DNA of 64,000 nt. Origin: Terribacillus sp. FSL K6-0262. GTDB taxonomy: Bacteria; Bacillota; Bacilli; Bacillales; Amphibacillaceae. The stretch lies in the NCBI RefSeq assembly GCF_037977385.1, contig NZ_CP150277.1, positions 1,961,001 to 2,025,000 of the forward strand, read 5' to 3'. The position numbers were made by a program, and so were the translations under genes. Of this stretch, positions 51,678 through 60,251 are shown piece after piece. Under the pieces are notes generated by a model, which ran no database searches, was not told the DNA's origin, and saw only the letters and a program-made list of their open reading frames with translations. Within the stretch, counting starts at the first letter, position 1. The number at the start of each line of letters is the position of its first letter.

Positions 51678-53684
51678 ATGAAAGGAATAAAATTGGGCTT
51701 TTTTGACATAAAGCGGATGTGGCAGCATAAACACGGACGTATTGCACTTATTTTCCTGCTGATCATTCCGGTTGTGTATGCTGCACTGTTCCTTGGCGGC
51801 TATTGGGATCCATACGGTCATATCGAAGACTTGCCGGTGGCAGTCGTCAATCAGGATGAAGGTGCCAGCATGGATGGCGAAGAAATGCATGCCGGGGATG
51901 ATTTCATCAAGGAATTGAAGAAGAGCAAGGCGCTGGACTTCGATTTTGTATCAGACGAGAAGGCAGAAGATGGATTGGATGATGGTAAGTATTATATGAA
52001 AGTGACCATCCCGAAAGACTTCTCCGAAAAGGTAACGACGCTGATGGACGAAAAACCAAAACAAGCGGAGCTTACGTATGAAGTCAATCCGGGTAAAAAC
52101 TTCGTGGCAGCGCAAATCAGTTCTTCGGCAATGGAGGAAATGAAATCCAAGCTCGCCAGCAGCATTACGAAATCATATGCTGACAGTGTGTTCACCAGCT
52201 TCCATGAAGTGGCTGAAGGGCTGCAGGATGCCGGTGATGGAGCTGGCGATCTGCACAAAGGTATCACGGATGAACAGAACGGATTGAAGGATCTGCAAAA
52301 TGGGATCGGTGATGTGAATGGTGGTGCCTCCGACTTGGCGGATGGTGCGGATAAGCTGGCTGCTGCCCAAGGTAAACTGTCGGATGGGATCGGCAGCCTG
52401 CATACAGGTGCATCTGATTTAGCGAGCGGGCTTGGTCAGTTGGATGATGGAGCAGCGTCACTGAAATCCAATACGGATAAAATTGCAGATGGCCTGGCAG
52501 ACTGGGACAAGCAAAGCAAGGAACTATCAGAAAGTCAGGATAGCTTCACATCTGGTTCCCAGGATTTGAGTAAACTGGTTGCCTCCTATATGAAAGAGCA
52601 TCCGGAACTCAAGGATGATAAGACATTCCAGCAAATAGCAGCAGCGTCTGAACAGCTGGCGGATTCATCTGCAAAACTGGCGGATGGTCAAAAGCAGCTT
52701 GGAGAAGGTGCGGAGAAGCTGGCATCAAGCGAAGAAAAGATTGCGGATGGAATGGATGATTTCAGTGAAAAATTCGGCTCCGCGGTCAGCGGAGCCAATG
52801 AGCTTGCCAGCGGCGCTGCCGATTTGGATAGTGGTTTTGCTGATTACACCACAGGCTTTGGATCACTTCAGAGCGGAGCAGCCGAACTTGCTTCCGGAAC
52901 GGATAAACTGTCGGATGGAGCGACGCAGCTGGATGATGGTATGACGAAGCTTTCCGATGGTTCGGATGAGCTTGCGACAAGCCTGCAGGATGCTGCTGAC
53001 AAAACTGCAGATATCAAGTCCAGTGATGCGCTGACGACGATGTTTGCCGACCCGGTCAAGCTGACAGAGAAACAGCTGTCGGATGTACCGAATTACGGTG
53101 TCGGTATTGCGCCATACTTCTTATCGCTTGCTTTGTTCGTTGGAGGCTTGATGGCAGCCAATATCCTGCCGCTCGGCAGAAGACAGGATATGCAAGTATC
53201 CGGTACGGCGCAATTCTTCAGTAAACTGACATTGGTTTATGTCGTGGCTATCATTCAAGCAGTCATACTCGACTTGATCTTCCTATTCGGATTCCAAGTC
53301 GATGTGCAGAGTGTGCCGTTATTTATCCTGTCCAGCATCATTGTGTCCATGACGGTCATGACGATCATCCTTACACTCGTGACGCTGTTCGGGAACTTAG
53401 GGAAGCTATTGGCCATTGTATTGCTGGTGGTCCAGCTTGCAACATGCGGCGGGACATTCCCGGGCGAACTGACCATTTCCGCTTTGGCATCAGTGGGCAA
53501 ATACTTGCCGATGGCGCATTCCTTGCACAGTTTGCAGGAGGCAATCACACTCGGCGACTGGTCGGTGCTCGGTCATCAATTGGTCGATTTATTGATCTAT
53601 CTGGTTGTCGTCGGTGTCATCGGATGGATTGTATCCTATTTGCAGCACAGACCTAAAAAAGATACAGAGCTGGAAGCAGCTTGA
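51678..53684 (+). CDS. YhgE/Pip-family membrane protein
   Basis: 668 residues from the ATG at 51678 (AGGTGAGG upstream; the longer frame is not supported). Membrane segment 1 at about 22-40, followed by the family hallmark GYWDPYGHIEDLPVAVVNQDEGA. A long extracellular helical region (about 60-470) has many repeats of an L/ADG or L/ASG unit every 7-11 residues (ASDLADGADKLAAAQGKLSDG and similar). Five C-terminal membrane segments form an ABC-2-like domain. Relatives include Lactococcus Pip and Bacillus YueB, used as phage receptors; YueB belongs to a type VII secretion locus. No such genes are adjacent here. Confidence 0.88.
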   Translation: MKGIKLGFFDIKRMWQHKHGRIALIFLLIIPVVYAALFLGGYWDPYGHIEDLPVAVVNQDEGASMDGEEMHAGDDFIKELKKSKALDFDFVSDEKAEDGLDDGKYYMKVTIPKDFSEKVTTLMDEKPKQAELTYEVNPGKNFVAAQISSSAMEEMKSKLASSITKSYADSVFTSFHEVAEGLQDAGDGAGDLHKGITDEQNGLKDLQNGIGDVNGGASDLADGADKLAAAQGKLSDGIGSLHTGASDLASGLGQLDDGAASLKSNTDKIADGLADWDKQSKELSESQDSFTSGSQDLSKLVASYMKEHPELKDDKTFQQIAAASEQLADSSAKLADGQKQLGEGAEKLASSEEKIADGMDDFSEKFGSAVSGANELASGAADLDSGFADYTTGFGSLQSGAAELASGTDKLSDGATQLDDGMTKLSDGSDELATSLQDAADKTADIKSSDALTTMFADPVKLTEKQLSDVPNYGVGIAPYFLSLALFVGGLMAANILPLGRRQDMQVSGTAQFFSKLTLVYVVAIIQAVILDLIFLFGFQVDVQSVPLFILSSIIVSMTVMTIILTLVTLFGNLGKLLAIVLLVVQLATCGGTFPGELTISALASVGKYLPMAHSLHSLQEAITLGDWSVLGHQLVDLLIYLVVVGVIGWIVSYLQHRPKKDTELEAA

Positions 53685-53687
53685 TGA

Positions 53688-53719
53688 AAGGGCCTGTCCT
53701 TTAAGGACAGGTCCTTTTC
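53688..53719 (+). terminator. Terminator after the YhgE/Pip gene
   Basis: GGGCCTGTCC pairs with GGACAGGTCC around a short A/T loop, followed by TTTTCC. Confidence 0.82.
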
Positions 53720-53730
53720 CTGAATAATAT

Positions 53731-53768
53731 TGAAAGCGGTTGCATAGGCGGTGATACCATCATATAAT
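53731..53768 (+). promoter_or_regulatory. licT promoter overlapped by a cre site
   Basis: TTGCAT (53740-53745), a 17-base spacer, and TATAAT (53763-53768). The cre-like TGAAAGCGGTTGCA at 53731-53744 (13 of 14 to TGWNANCGNTNWCA) overlaps the -35, so CcpA would repress it. Confidence 0.75.
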
Positions 53769-53801
53769 GTAAGGAGAGCGTACAATTGCATCACACCTAT
53801 T

Positions 53802-53835
53802 GAAGGTTGTTACTGATTAGATCAGGCAAAACTTC
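53802..53835 (+). promoter_or_regulatory. RAT (ribonucleic antiterminator) for LicT
   Basis: The 34-base segment from GAAGGTTGTTACTGATTAG to CAGGCAAAACTTC has the conserved LicT/SacY-type RAT elements: the GTTACTG and CAGGCAAAAC internal loops and closing GAAG/CTTC. Its 3' end overlaps the 5' arm of the following terminator. Confidence 0.85.
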
Positions 53836-53897
53836 AACATCCGATGAGAGCGGCTATCCTTAGCCTTTGATTCGTTTGTTGGAGTTTTTTCTTTTTT
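53828..53897 (+). terminator. Leader terminator of licT
   Basis: AAAACTTCAACA (53828-53839) pairs with TGTTGGAGTTTT (53877-53888, one G-U), then a T-rich tract. It is mutually exclusive with the RAT hairpin, the standard LicT switch. Confidence 0.8.
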
Positions 53898-53912
53898 CGG
53901 AAGGGGGTAGAC

Positions 53913-54755
53913 ATGGAGATACATCGCGTGATCAATAACAATATTGTCGTAAGTGAAGATTCCCAAGGAGATGAAGTCATCCTGATCGGAAAAGGGCTTG
54001 CATTCGGATTGAAACGAGGCGATCCAATTCAAGAGAAGAGAGTGGAAAAAAGGTTCTATCTTGAAGATAAGGGGCTGTATGCGAAATTCAAAAAAATGCT
54101 GCAGGAAGTATCGCTGGAAGAAATGCATATTGCGGACGATATTATCAGTATGGCGCGCCGGCAACTGAAGCGAGAATTCAGTGAGAGTATCTATATATCC
54201 TTGCCGGATCACATCCACGCAGCCATCAAGCGTCATCATGATGGAATCCAACTGCAAAATGGTCTGCTGTGGGAAATCAAACGAATGTATAAGGAAGAAT
54301 TCCGTATTGCAGAAAAAGCTGTGGCTTATATCAACGATCAATTCGGGGTCGATTTGGGAGAAGATGAAATGGGGTTCATCGCCTTCCATTTTGTCAGTGC
54401 CGAGTTAAATAGTGAAATGAACGCAATAACGAAGATTACCAGATGCATGAAAGAGATCATGAACTTAGTCACCTATAATCTTCAAGTTTGTATCGATGAT
54501 AATTCCATGAATGGGTTCCGGTTTATGACGCATCTCAAATTCTTTGCCCATCGTGTCGTGAATAAGGAACCTCCTGAGATACGGGAAGATACGGTACTTT
54601 ATGACATCATCCGGGAGAAATATCGCAAGGCATTTCAAGTGGCACTAAAGATAAAGGATTATATCATCAATCAGTACAACTATGAAATCAGTGATATTGA
54701 AGTCACGTATTTGACGGTGCATCTTCAAAGGTTTTTGGAAAGGAAAACTGAATGA
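53913..54755 (+). CDS. licT: BglG/LicT-family transcriptional antiterminator
   Basis: RNA-binding antiterminator, 280 residues. CAT RNA-binding domain at residues 1-55 (IHRVINNNIVVSEDSQGDEVILIGKGLAFG). PRD1 at about 70-170 with conserved His in LPDHIHAAIKRHHDG. PRD2 at about 170-280 with FVSAELN, FMTHLKFFAHRV and the C-terminal YLTVHLQRFLER. GGAAGGGGGT precedes the ATG at 53913. Its own leader holds a RAT plus terminator, so it is autoregulated, and the beta-glucoside PTS gene follows. PRD phosphorylation by HPr and the permease sets its activity (known for the family). Confidence 0.94.
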   Translation: MEIHRVINNNIVVSEDSQGDEVILIGKGLAFGLKRGDPIQEKRVEKRFYLEDKGLYAKFKKMLQEVSLEEMHIADDIISMARRQLKREFSESIYISLPDHIHAAIKRHHDGIQLQNGLLWEIKRMYKEEFRIAEKAVAYINDQFGVDLGEDEMGFIAFHFVSAELNSEMNAITKITRCMKEIMNLVTYNLQVCIDDNSMNGFRFMTHLKFFAHRVVNKEPPEIREDTVLYDIIREKYRKAFQVALKIKDYIINQYNYEISDIEVTYLTVHLQRFLERKTE

Positions 54756-54764
54756 TGGTTTCTA

Positions 54765-54838
54765 AGCTCGTTACTTTTCGGGAGGCCAGACTTAGATTGT
54801 GGCAATGCTTTATTTTGCTATGATCTGAGTCTTTTTTA
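54765..54838 (+). promoter_or_regulatory. Second, degenerate RAT and terminator before the beta-glucoside PTS gene
   Basis: A terminator with 5' arm AGACTTAGAT (near 54789) and 3' arm ATCTGAGTCT (near 54823), followed by TTTTTT, lies between licT and the PTS gene. Directly before and overlapping its 5' arm is CTCGTTACT...AGGCCAGACTT, which keeps the GTTACT and AGGCnA features of the upstream RAT but with a shorter apical part. Confidence 0.6.
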
Positions 54839-54857
54839 TTTCAATGGAGGTGTGAAA

Positions 54858-56744
54858 ATGGATAAGAAGAAATTGGCTGCGGCCATATTGGAGCAAGTGG
54901 GCGGTGAAAGGAATATAAAAGATGTGTACCATTGTGCAACAAGACTGCGCTTTACATTGCGGGATCGTTCTGCAGCTGACAAGTCAGTGATAGAATCGAT
55001 GCCGGGCGTCGTAACGGTTGTGGAAAGCGGGGGTATGTTCCAGGTCGTCATAGGAAATGACGTGAGTGATGTCTACGATGAACTGCTCCAGATTACTTCT
55101 TTGTCCGCTTCTTCGGCGGACGGTGCAGCTGAACAGCAGAAAGGGAATCTATTCAACCGTTTTGTGGATCTTATCTCCGGTATTTTCAGTCCGCTATTGG
55201 GTGTATTGGCAGCCTCCGGACTGCTCAAAGGCCTGAATGCTGTACTGGTCAGTTTTGGCTGGATTGATCAACAAGGCGGGACATATAAGGTGCTGCATGC
55301 TGCTGGAGACAGTTTCTTCTATTTCCTGCCCATTTTCCTGGCCTTTACGGCAGCAAGAAAGTTCAAGGTTAATCAATTCTTGGCTGTCGCTTTGGCAGGG
55401 GCATTGATATACCCTGATCTAGCCGCAGCCTTCAAGGAAGGCATCTCTGTCGATTTCATGTCTATTCCGGTTGTCCTTGCCCAATATAGCAGCACGGTCA
55501 TACCGATCATCTTAGCTGTATGGGTATTATCATATGCAGAGGGCTTTTTCAAAAAACTATTCCATGAGAGTGTCAGGAATTTACTTACGCCATTTTTCTG
55601 CTTGGTCATCATGGTACCTCTGACATTGCTTGTGGTAGGCCCGATTGCCACATTCGCAAGCAGCTCGATAGCAGCAGGTTATCTGGCTGTTTATACAATC
55701 AGCCCCATCATCTCAGGTTTGATCATGGGTGCCATGTGGCAGGTATTGGTCATCTTCGGACTGCACTGGGGATTGGTCCCCGTCATGCTGAATAATATTT
55801 CTGTATACGGCAGGGATACATTAAGTGCCATGACAGGTCCTGCTGTTGCAGCCCAAGCAGGAGCTGCGCTGGGGGTATTCCTGAAAACGAGGAACAAAGG
55901 CATGAAGGCTTTGTCTTTACCTGCATTCGTCACTGGTTTATTCGGTATAACCGAGCCAGCTGTCTATGGGGTGACCTTGAAACTGAAACGACCTTTCCTC
56001 TTGGCATGTATAGCCGGGGCGATTGGCGGAGGTATCTCAAGTGCATTCGGAGCAAGTGCGATTGCAACTGCAACGAAAAGTATCCTTACGTTTCCGATCT
56101 TTGTAGGTCCGGGATTCATCGGTTATGTACTGGGCTATTTTGTTGCGTTAATTCTTGCATGTATCCTGACTTACCTATTCGGCTTCAAGGAAGAGGCGGA
56201 TCCAGTAAGAGAAAAGCACAGACAGGAAGAAGCTCCGGGCAATAAGGATGGGAAAAAGGGAGAAGTTGTGGTGAGTCCGATGACTGGGGAAGTAGTGAAA
56301 CTAGCCGAGGTGAAGGATCCAGCGTTCGCTTCAGGGGGGATGGGGCAAGGGATTGCTTTGATTCCGTCTGAAGGGAGATTATATGCACCGATTGATGGCA
56401 AAGTGGAAATGGCTTTTCCGACAAAGCATGCCTATGGCCTTAGGACGGCTGATGGAGGGGAAGTGCTGATACACATTGGGTTGGATACCGTGAAGCTTGG
56501 AGGAGAAGGATTCACATCTTATGTGGATACAGGCGACAGCGTGACGAAAGGGGATTTGATTGCGGAATTCGATTTGGATACCCTGCGGAAAAAAGGCTTC
56601 GATTGCACGACACTCATGGTCATTACGAATGCTTTGCATTATAAAGAAGTCATACCTGAAACCAAAAAGTACCTGAATTCTGGAGAAGCAGCTATAACCT
56701 TGGTTGAAAATAGGGATACAGATTTAAAGAAGGGAATATCGTGA
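54858..56744 (+). CDS. bglP: Beta-glucoside-type PTS transporter, IIB-IIC-IIA
   Basis: Phosphotransferase permease of 628 residues. IIB with phospho-Cys26 in YHCATRLRF, IIC (about 105-450, with GLHWGLVPVML and FGITEPAVYGV), IIA of the glucose type with the active His539 in GEVLIHIGLDTVKL. GGAGG has a 7-base spacer to the ATG at 54858; the GTG two codons upstream is less likely. Substrates of the family are aryl-beta-glucosides, cellobiose-like sugars, or sucrose/trehalose for close relatives. The LicT partner favours a beta-glucoside. No phospho-beta-glucosidase gene follows. Confidence 0.93.
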   Translation: MDKKKLAAAILEQVGGERNIKDVYHCATRLRFTLRDRSAADKSVIESMPGVVTVVESGGMFQVVIGNDVSDVYDELLQITSLSASSADGAAEQQKGNLFNRFVDLISGIFSPLLGVLAASGLLKGLNAVLVSFGWIDQQGGTYKVLHAAGDSFFYFLPIFLAFTAARKFKVNQFLAVALAGALIYPDLAAAFKEGISVDFMSIPVVLAQYSSTVIPIILAVWVLSYAEGFFKKLFHESVRNLLTPFFCLVIMVPLTLLVVGPIATFASSSIAAGYLAVYTISPIISGLIMGAMWQVLVIFGLHWGLVPVMLNNISVYGRDTLSAMTGPAVAAQAGAALGVFLKTRNKGMKALSLPAFVTGLFGITEPAVYGVTLKLKRPFLLACIAGAIGGGISSAFGASAIATATKSILTFPIFVGPGFIGYVLGYFVALILACILTYLFGFKEEADPVREKHRQEEAPGNKDGKKGEVVVSPMTGEVVKLAEVKDPAFASGGMGQGIALIPSEGRLYAPIDGKVEMAFPTKHAYGLRTADGGEVLIHIGLDTVKLGGEGFTSYVDTGDSVTKGDLIAEFDLDTLRKKGFDCTTLMVITNALHYKEVIPETKKYLNSGEAAITLVENRDTDLKKGIS

Positions 56745-56758
56745 TAGATTTAACCCAG

Positions 56759-56784
56759 GCTCGCCTTAAAAGGCGGGCTTTTTC
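56759..56784 (+). terminator. Terminator after the beta-glucoside PTS gene
   Basis: GCTCGCC pairs with GGCGGGC (one G-U) around TTAAAA, followed by five T. Confidence 0.82.
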
Positions 56785-56840
56785 CATTGACACCGTATGT
56801 TAGACTGTAAACAGCAAATCGAAAGTAAAGGATAGAGCGC

Positions 56841-57473
56841 ATGCAGATTGATAAACCGAAATTGGCGATGGAATTGCCGGAGAAAAGGATGCACGATATT
56901 TTCTTTGAAGAAGAACCGGAATTGGAAATGTGTCAGGTGCAGCAAGCTGATTTTTCGAATGAATCCGTATATCGGCTGCGATTGTCGAAGGCAGTGATTC
57001 GCAATAGCCGTTTCAACAATACCGATTTTACCGGAATGGATCTGCTGGATGTCCGGTTTGAGAATTGCGATTTTTCCAATGTGAATATGAGCAAGTCTTC
57101 GATTCACCGCGTGGAGTTCCGAGGCTGTAAGATGCTGGGCGCAGATTTGACGGAGTCAAGCTTAGGCAATGTTGCTTTCGAGGATTCATTGGTGAATCTT
57201 GTATCTTTCGGCAGGTCCAAGATGGAGAAAGTGATCTTTTCCTCCTGCGGACTGCAAGGGGCGGACTTTTATGCCAATCGGTTGAAAAGGGTGGAATTCA
57301 TTGACTGTGATTTGAATGAGGCCAATTTTGAACAGACTTCACTAAAAGGCATCGATCTTAGTACGAGTACTTTCCAGCAGCTGATTGTGTCGCTCGAGGA
57401 TCTGAAAGGCTGCATCGTTTCTCCTCATCAGGCGATTCAATTCGCATCATTGATCGGACTTGTGATCAAGTAA
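56841..57473 (+). CDS. Pentapeptide-repeat protein (Qnr-like)
   Basis: 210 residues made almost entirely of A(D/N)LXX-type pentapeptides (NTDFTGMDLLDVRFENCDFSN, ADLTESSLGNVAF, ANFEQTSLKGIDLS), predicting a right-handed square beta-helix. A C-terminal capping helix follows at about 185-210. Length, helix position and the HRVEFRGCKMLGADL segment resemble the chromosomal Qnr-type proteins of Gram-positive bacteria, such as that of Enterococcus faecalis, which shield DNA gyrase from quinolones. No signal peptide. It is monocistronic between two terminators. The gyrase role is inference by architecture only. Confidence 0.85.
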   Translation: MQIDKPKLAMELPEKRMHDIFFEEEPELEMCQVQQADFSNESVYRLRLSKAVIRNSRFNNTDFTGMDLLDVRFENCDFSNVNMSKSSIHRVEFRGCKMLGADLTESSLGNVAFEDSLVNLVSFGRSKMEKVIFSSCGLQGADFYANRLKRVEFIDCDLNEANFEQTSLKGIDLSTSTFQQLIVSLEDLKGCIVSPHQAIQFASLIGLVIK

Positions 57474-57500
57474 AAAGCTTCCCGGGCGGGAAGCTTTTTT
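57473..57500. terminator. Bidirectional terminator
   Basis: AAAAGCTTCCC (57473-57483) pairs with GGGAAGCTTTT (57488-57498) around GGGC, with T following. It serves the pentapeptide-repeat gene and the convergent lactate permease gene. Confidence 0.88.
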
Positions 57501-59298
57501 AGCTGGCGGGCTGTAACGTGCTTTTGGCGGTGACCAGACGCAGAATATAAAACATTACGATGGCTGCATACAGGAAGAGCCAGACGTTCAGGATGCCATG
57601 GATAATTGCCATACCAAGGAATCCGGCTGCCAGTACGTAATAGGACATCGGCAATATCGCTTTCCGGATGAGCGACCCTTCCCTTCCCGCCAATCCTACA
57701 GTGGCAGAAGCGGCAACGATGTTGTGGACGCAAATCATATTGCCGGCAGCCCCGCCCACTGCCTGCAGGGCGACAACTGTTCCTGCCTGGTGGATATCCA
57801 GACCGATATTGCCTGCGGCTCCGAATTGGAACAGGGAAAACATCATATTGCTGAATGTGTTGCTGCCTGCAATGAAGGCTCCCAATGCCCCCACAGTCGG
57901 TGCAGCGATCGGCCATAGACTTCCGGTGAGCATAGCAACGGATTCTGCAAGTATGAGCGGCATATTTTGTCCGGCAAGTGATTCCGTGGCAGCGTTCACT
58001 TTGTCAGCGCCTAATGAGGTATGAAGGAAAATCTTTATCATCGGTACGGCGAACAGCAGTGCGATCCCGGCGCTGGCGGCTGTTTTAAACGAATCCTTCC
58101 AGGCATTCCTGTATGCATCCAACTTCATTCGATGCAAGAAGAACGTCATGACAGAGACAACGATGAATAAGAACCCAGGTAAATATAGCGGAGTGGAGGT
58201 GGTTGTTATTCCCGATCCGAAAGTGTCCGTGAAAACGATCTTCCACGATTCCAGTAACTGCTTGAACGGATCGAAAGAACGGGATAATACAAGTATACCA
58301 GCGACCAAAACATACGGAAGCCAGGACATCCACATAGGGATGGTGCGTACAGGTCTTTCCTCTGTCCGGACTAGATTGAGTTTGCCGATCCATTCGTCTT
58401 CCCATTGATTTTGCTCCGGGAAATCGAAGGTTTGATCCTTTGGCATAAACCAGCCTTGGCGTGCTGCAGGTATAACGATCAGTAAGGCGATGAGCGCACC
58501 AAGCAAGGAAGGAAATTCTGGTCCGAGCAGTATACCGATCAAATAATACGGGATGGTAAAAGCAAAACCGGCAAACAAAGCGAACTTCCACGCTCGCAGT
58601 CCTTCCAAAAAGGACTTGTTGGGACCGAAGAAACGCGTAAGGCAGGCGGAGACGAAAAGCGGAATGATCGATCCGACTATAGCATGGACCAGCACCACAT
58701 TTGATGTTATGTAAAGCAAATATTCAAAGTAGCTCATATCGGTTTGCTGCAAGCCGGACAGGACTGTTTGCTGATCAGTCAGTCCTGTATTGACTCCGAT
58801 AAGAATCGGTGTTCCGACAGCGCCGAATGATACTGGTGTGCTTTGTATGATCAAGGAAACAAGAACGGCTGCCATGGCAGGAAATCCTACAGCGACAAGC
58901 AGCGGCGCGGCAATGGCAGCAGCTGTCCCATAGCCAGCTGCCCCTTCGATGAAGCATCCGAACAGCCATGCAATAAGGATGGCCTGGATACGCCGGTCAG
59001 GCGAAATGGTCATGAAGCCGCGGCGGATTGTGTGGATGGCACCGGATTCCTTCACCGTATTCAGCAGCAGAACAGCACCGAATACGATAAAGATGACTTC
59101 AAGAGCAGTGATCAGGCCATTGAAAGCGGCACCTGCCACCACGTTGGTTTTGGTCCCCCAAACGAAAACGGCAATCATTGCTGTTACGGCAAGTGCAACC
59201 GGCATAGCCCGGCTGGCAGGCCAGTTTAAGATAACGAGAAATAATAAGATCGTCATGATTGGCACTAAAGCGATCAATGATAATGTTAATAAACTCAT
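57499..59298 (-). CDS. lldP: L-lactate permease
   Basis: Lactate/glycolate permease of the LctP family, 599 residues with 13 or more membrane segments. Family stretches: [34 protein letters not shown], a hydrophilic loop at about 290-320 ([16 protein letters not shown]), and [15 protein letters not shown] near the C-terminus. I use the ATG at 59298; an ATG at 59310 abuts AGGGG with no spacer. It is divergent from the lutR regulator, with a cre site and a LutR-type operator in the leader. It supplies lactate to LutABC encoded nearby. Confidence 0.93.
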   Translation of the reverse strand: MSLLTLSLIALVPIMTILLFLVILNWPASRAMPVALAVTAMIAVFVWGTKTNVVAGAAFNGLITALEVIFIVFGAVLLLNTVKESGAIHTIRRGFMTISPDRRIQAILIAWLFGCFIEGAAGYGTAAAIAAPLLVAVGFPAMAAVLVSLIIQSTPVSFGAVGTPILIGVNTGLTDQQTVLSGLQQTDMSYFEYLLYITSNVVLVHAIVGSIIPLFVSACLTRFFGPNKSFLEGLRAWKFALFAGFAFTIPYYLIGILLGPEFPSLLGALIALLIVIPAARQGWFMPKDQTFDFPEQNQWEDEWIGKLNLVRTEERPVRTIPMWMSWLPYVLVAGILVLSRSFDPFKQLLESWKIVFTDTFGSGITTTSTPLYLPGFLFIVVSVMTFFLHRMKLDAYRNAWKDSFKTAASAGIALLFAVPMIKIFLHTSLGADKVNAATESLAGQNMPLILAESVAMLTGSLWPIAAPTVGALGAFIAGSNTFSNMMFSLFQFGAAGNIGLDIHQAGTVVALQAVGGAAGNMICVHNIVAASATVGLAGREGSLIRKAILPMSYYVLAAGFLGMAIIHGILNVWLFLYAAIVMFYILRLVTAKSTLQPAS

Positions 59299-59318
59299 CG
59301 TCCTTTCCATCCCCTTTT

Positions 59319-59332
59319 AGTAAGCGTTTTCA
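59319..59332 (-). promoter_or_regulatory. Perfect cre site in the lldP leader
   Basis: The minus strand reads TGAAAACGCTTACT, matching TGAAARCGYTTWCW at all 14 positions. It lies between the promoter and the lldP start, suited to roadblock repression by CcpA. Confidence 0.8.
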
Positions 59333-59349
59333 AAATAATGCAAAAGCAT

Positions 59350-59364
59350 GGTCATCTGATGACC
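59350..59364. promoter_or_regulatory. LutR-type operator 1 (lldP/lutR)
   Basis: GGTCATCTGATGACC, a perfect palindrome around a central T. It lies just downstream of the lldP -10, and an identical copy occurs at 60252 before lutA. FadR/GntR regulators bind this kind of GGTCATnnnATGACC-like site. Confidence 0.8.
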
Positions 59365-59371
59365 TGTTTAC

Positions 59372-59401
59372 ATTATAAAGCGGAATTTTTTGAAAATGCA
59401 A
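59372..59401 (-). promoter_or_regulatory. lldP promoter
   Basis: On the minus strand, TTGCAT (59401-59396), an 18-base spacer, and TATAAT (59377-59372). Confidence 0.65.
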
Positions 59402-59424
59402 TGAAAATTTGGGAAATTTCCGTT

Positions 59425-59430
59425 TATAAT
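59425..59430 (+). promoter_or_regulatory. Putative -10 of lutR
   Basis: TATAAT just before the strong ribosome site. The -35 is poor. The palindrome GGAAATTTCC lies immediately upstream at about 59412-59421. Confidence 0.4.
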
Positions 59431-59450
59431 GAGGGGGAGGTGGGAACCCA

Positions 59451-60161
59451 ATGAAATACAAACAAATCAAACCCAAAAAAATATATGAACAAGTAGCCGA
59501 TGAGCTGCTTTCGATGATACGGAATGGCAATCTTAAGCCGGGGGAGAAATTGGCAAGCGTCACGCAGCTTGCTGAGAACTTTCAAGTCGGCCGCTCCGCA
59601 ATCAGGGAAGCACTGGCAACCCTGCGGGCAATGGGCTTGGTCGAAATGAAGCAGGGCGAAGGCACTTACGTGAAAGCATTCGAACCAGAGGGAATCGTTT
59701 ACCCGCTTCAGCATGCACTGCTTATGAGCGGAGAAGACCGGGCAGAACTTATGGAAGTGCGGCATATACTGGAAACAGGTATTGCCGCTTCAGCAGCACT
59801 GACCCGTTCAGATGAAGATTTGGCACAGATGGAACAAGCGCTCGCAGAGATGAAGGAATTCGCAGGTGATCCGGAAAAAGGAGAGAAAGCAGACCTTGCT
59901 TTCCATATGACGATTGCCCATGCGGCCAAAAATAAACTGCTTCTGCGTCTCATGCACCATGTATCGGATTTGACAGGGGAATCCATGCGGGAAACGAGAC
60001 AGATTTGCCTGTTTGGTGAAAAAGCAGCTCCCGAGGAATTGAACAAGCAGCATGAAGCGATACTGCACGCTATCCGTTTGCAGCAGCCTGAACAAGCAAG
60101 ACTGGAAATGATGAGACATTTGGAATATGTAGAAGGAGTGATCCGTGCCTATATGGATTAG
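59451..60161 (+). CDS. lutR: FadR-type GntR regulator of lactate utilisation
   Basis: 236 residues. N-terminal winged helix of GntR at about 8-75 (IYEQVADELLSMIRNGNLKPG, LAENFQVGRSAIREALATLRAMGLV). C-terminal FCD ligand domain at about 95-225 with metal-binding Asp/His residues (LMEVRHILETGIA, ADLAFHMTIAHAAKN, HEAILHAI). GGGAGGTGG lies before the ATG at 59451. It sits between lldP and lutABC, and both flanking promoters carry the same 15-bp palindrome, so it is almost certainly LutR, which releases DNA in the presence of lactate in Bacillus. Confidence 0.92.
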   Translation: MKYKQIKPKKIYEQVADELLSMIRNGNLKPGEKLASVTQLAENFQVGRSAIREALATLRAMGLVEMKQGEGTYVKAFEPEGIVYPLQHALLMSGEDRAELMEVRHILETGIAASAALTRSDEDLAQMEQALAEMKEFAGDPEKGEKADLAFHMTIAHAAKNKLLLRLMHHVSDLTGESMRETRQICLFGEKAAPEELNKQHEAILHAIRLQQPEQARLEMMRHLEYVEGVIRAYMD

Positions 60162-60164
60162 GAT

Positions 60165-60188
60165 AAGCCGCCGACCGAGGCGGCTTTT
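60165..60188 (+). terminator. Terminator after lutR
   Basis: AAGCCGCC (60165-60172) pairs with GGCGGCTT (60179-60186) around GACCGA, followed by T. Confidence 0.85.
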
Positions 60189-60204
60189 TCCTTATATGCA
60201 GGTA

Positions 60205-60233
60205 TTGGAAAATGAAAGCGGTTGTAGTATGAT
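60205..60233 (+). promoter_or_regulatory. lutABC promoter with internal cre-like site
   Basis: TTGGAA (60205-60210), a 17-base spacer and TATGAT (60228-60233). The spacer contains TGAAAGCGGTTGTA, an imperfect cre (11 of 14). Confidence 0.65.
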
Positions 60234-60251
60234 GGAATCAGATATCATTCA

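Noticed and set aside
52210..53000. DNA tandem repeat array in the YhgE/Pip gene
   Set aside because: The repetition is at the protein level (short Gly/Asp/Ser units); the nucleotide copies are too diverged to be a repeat array, and no CRISPR-like direct repeats are seen.
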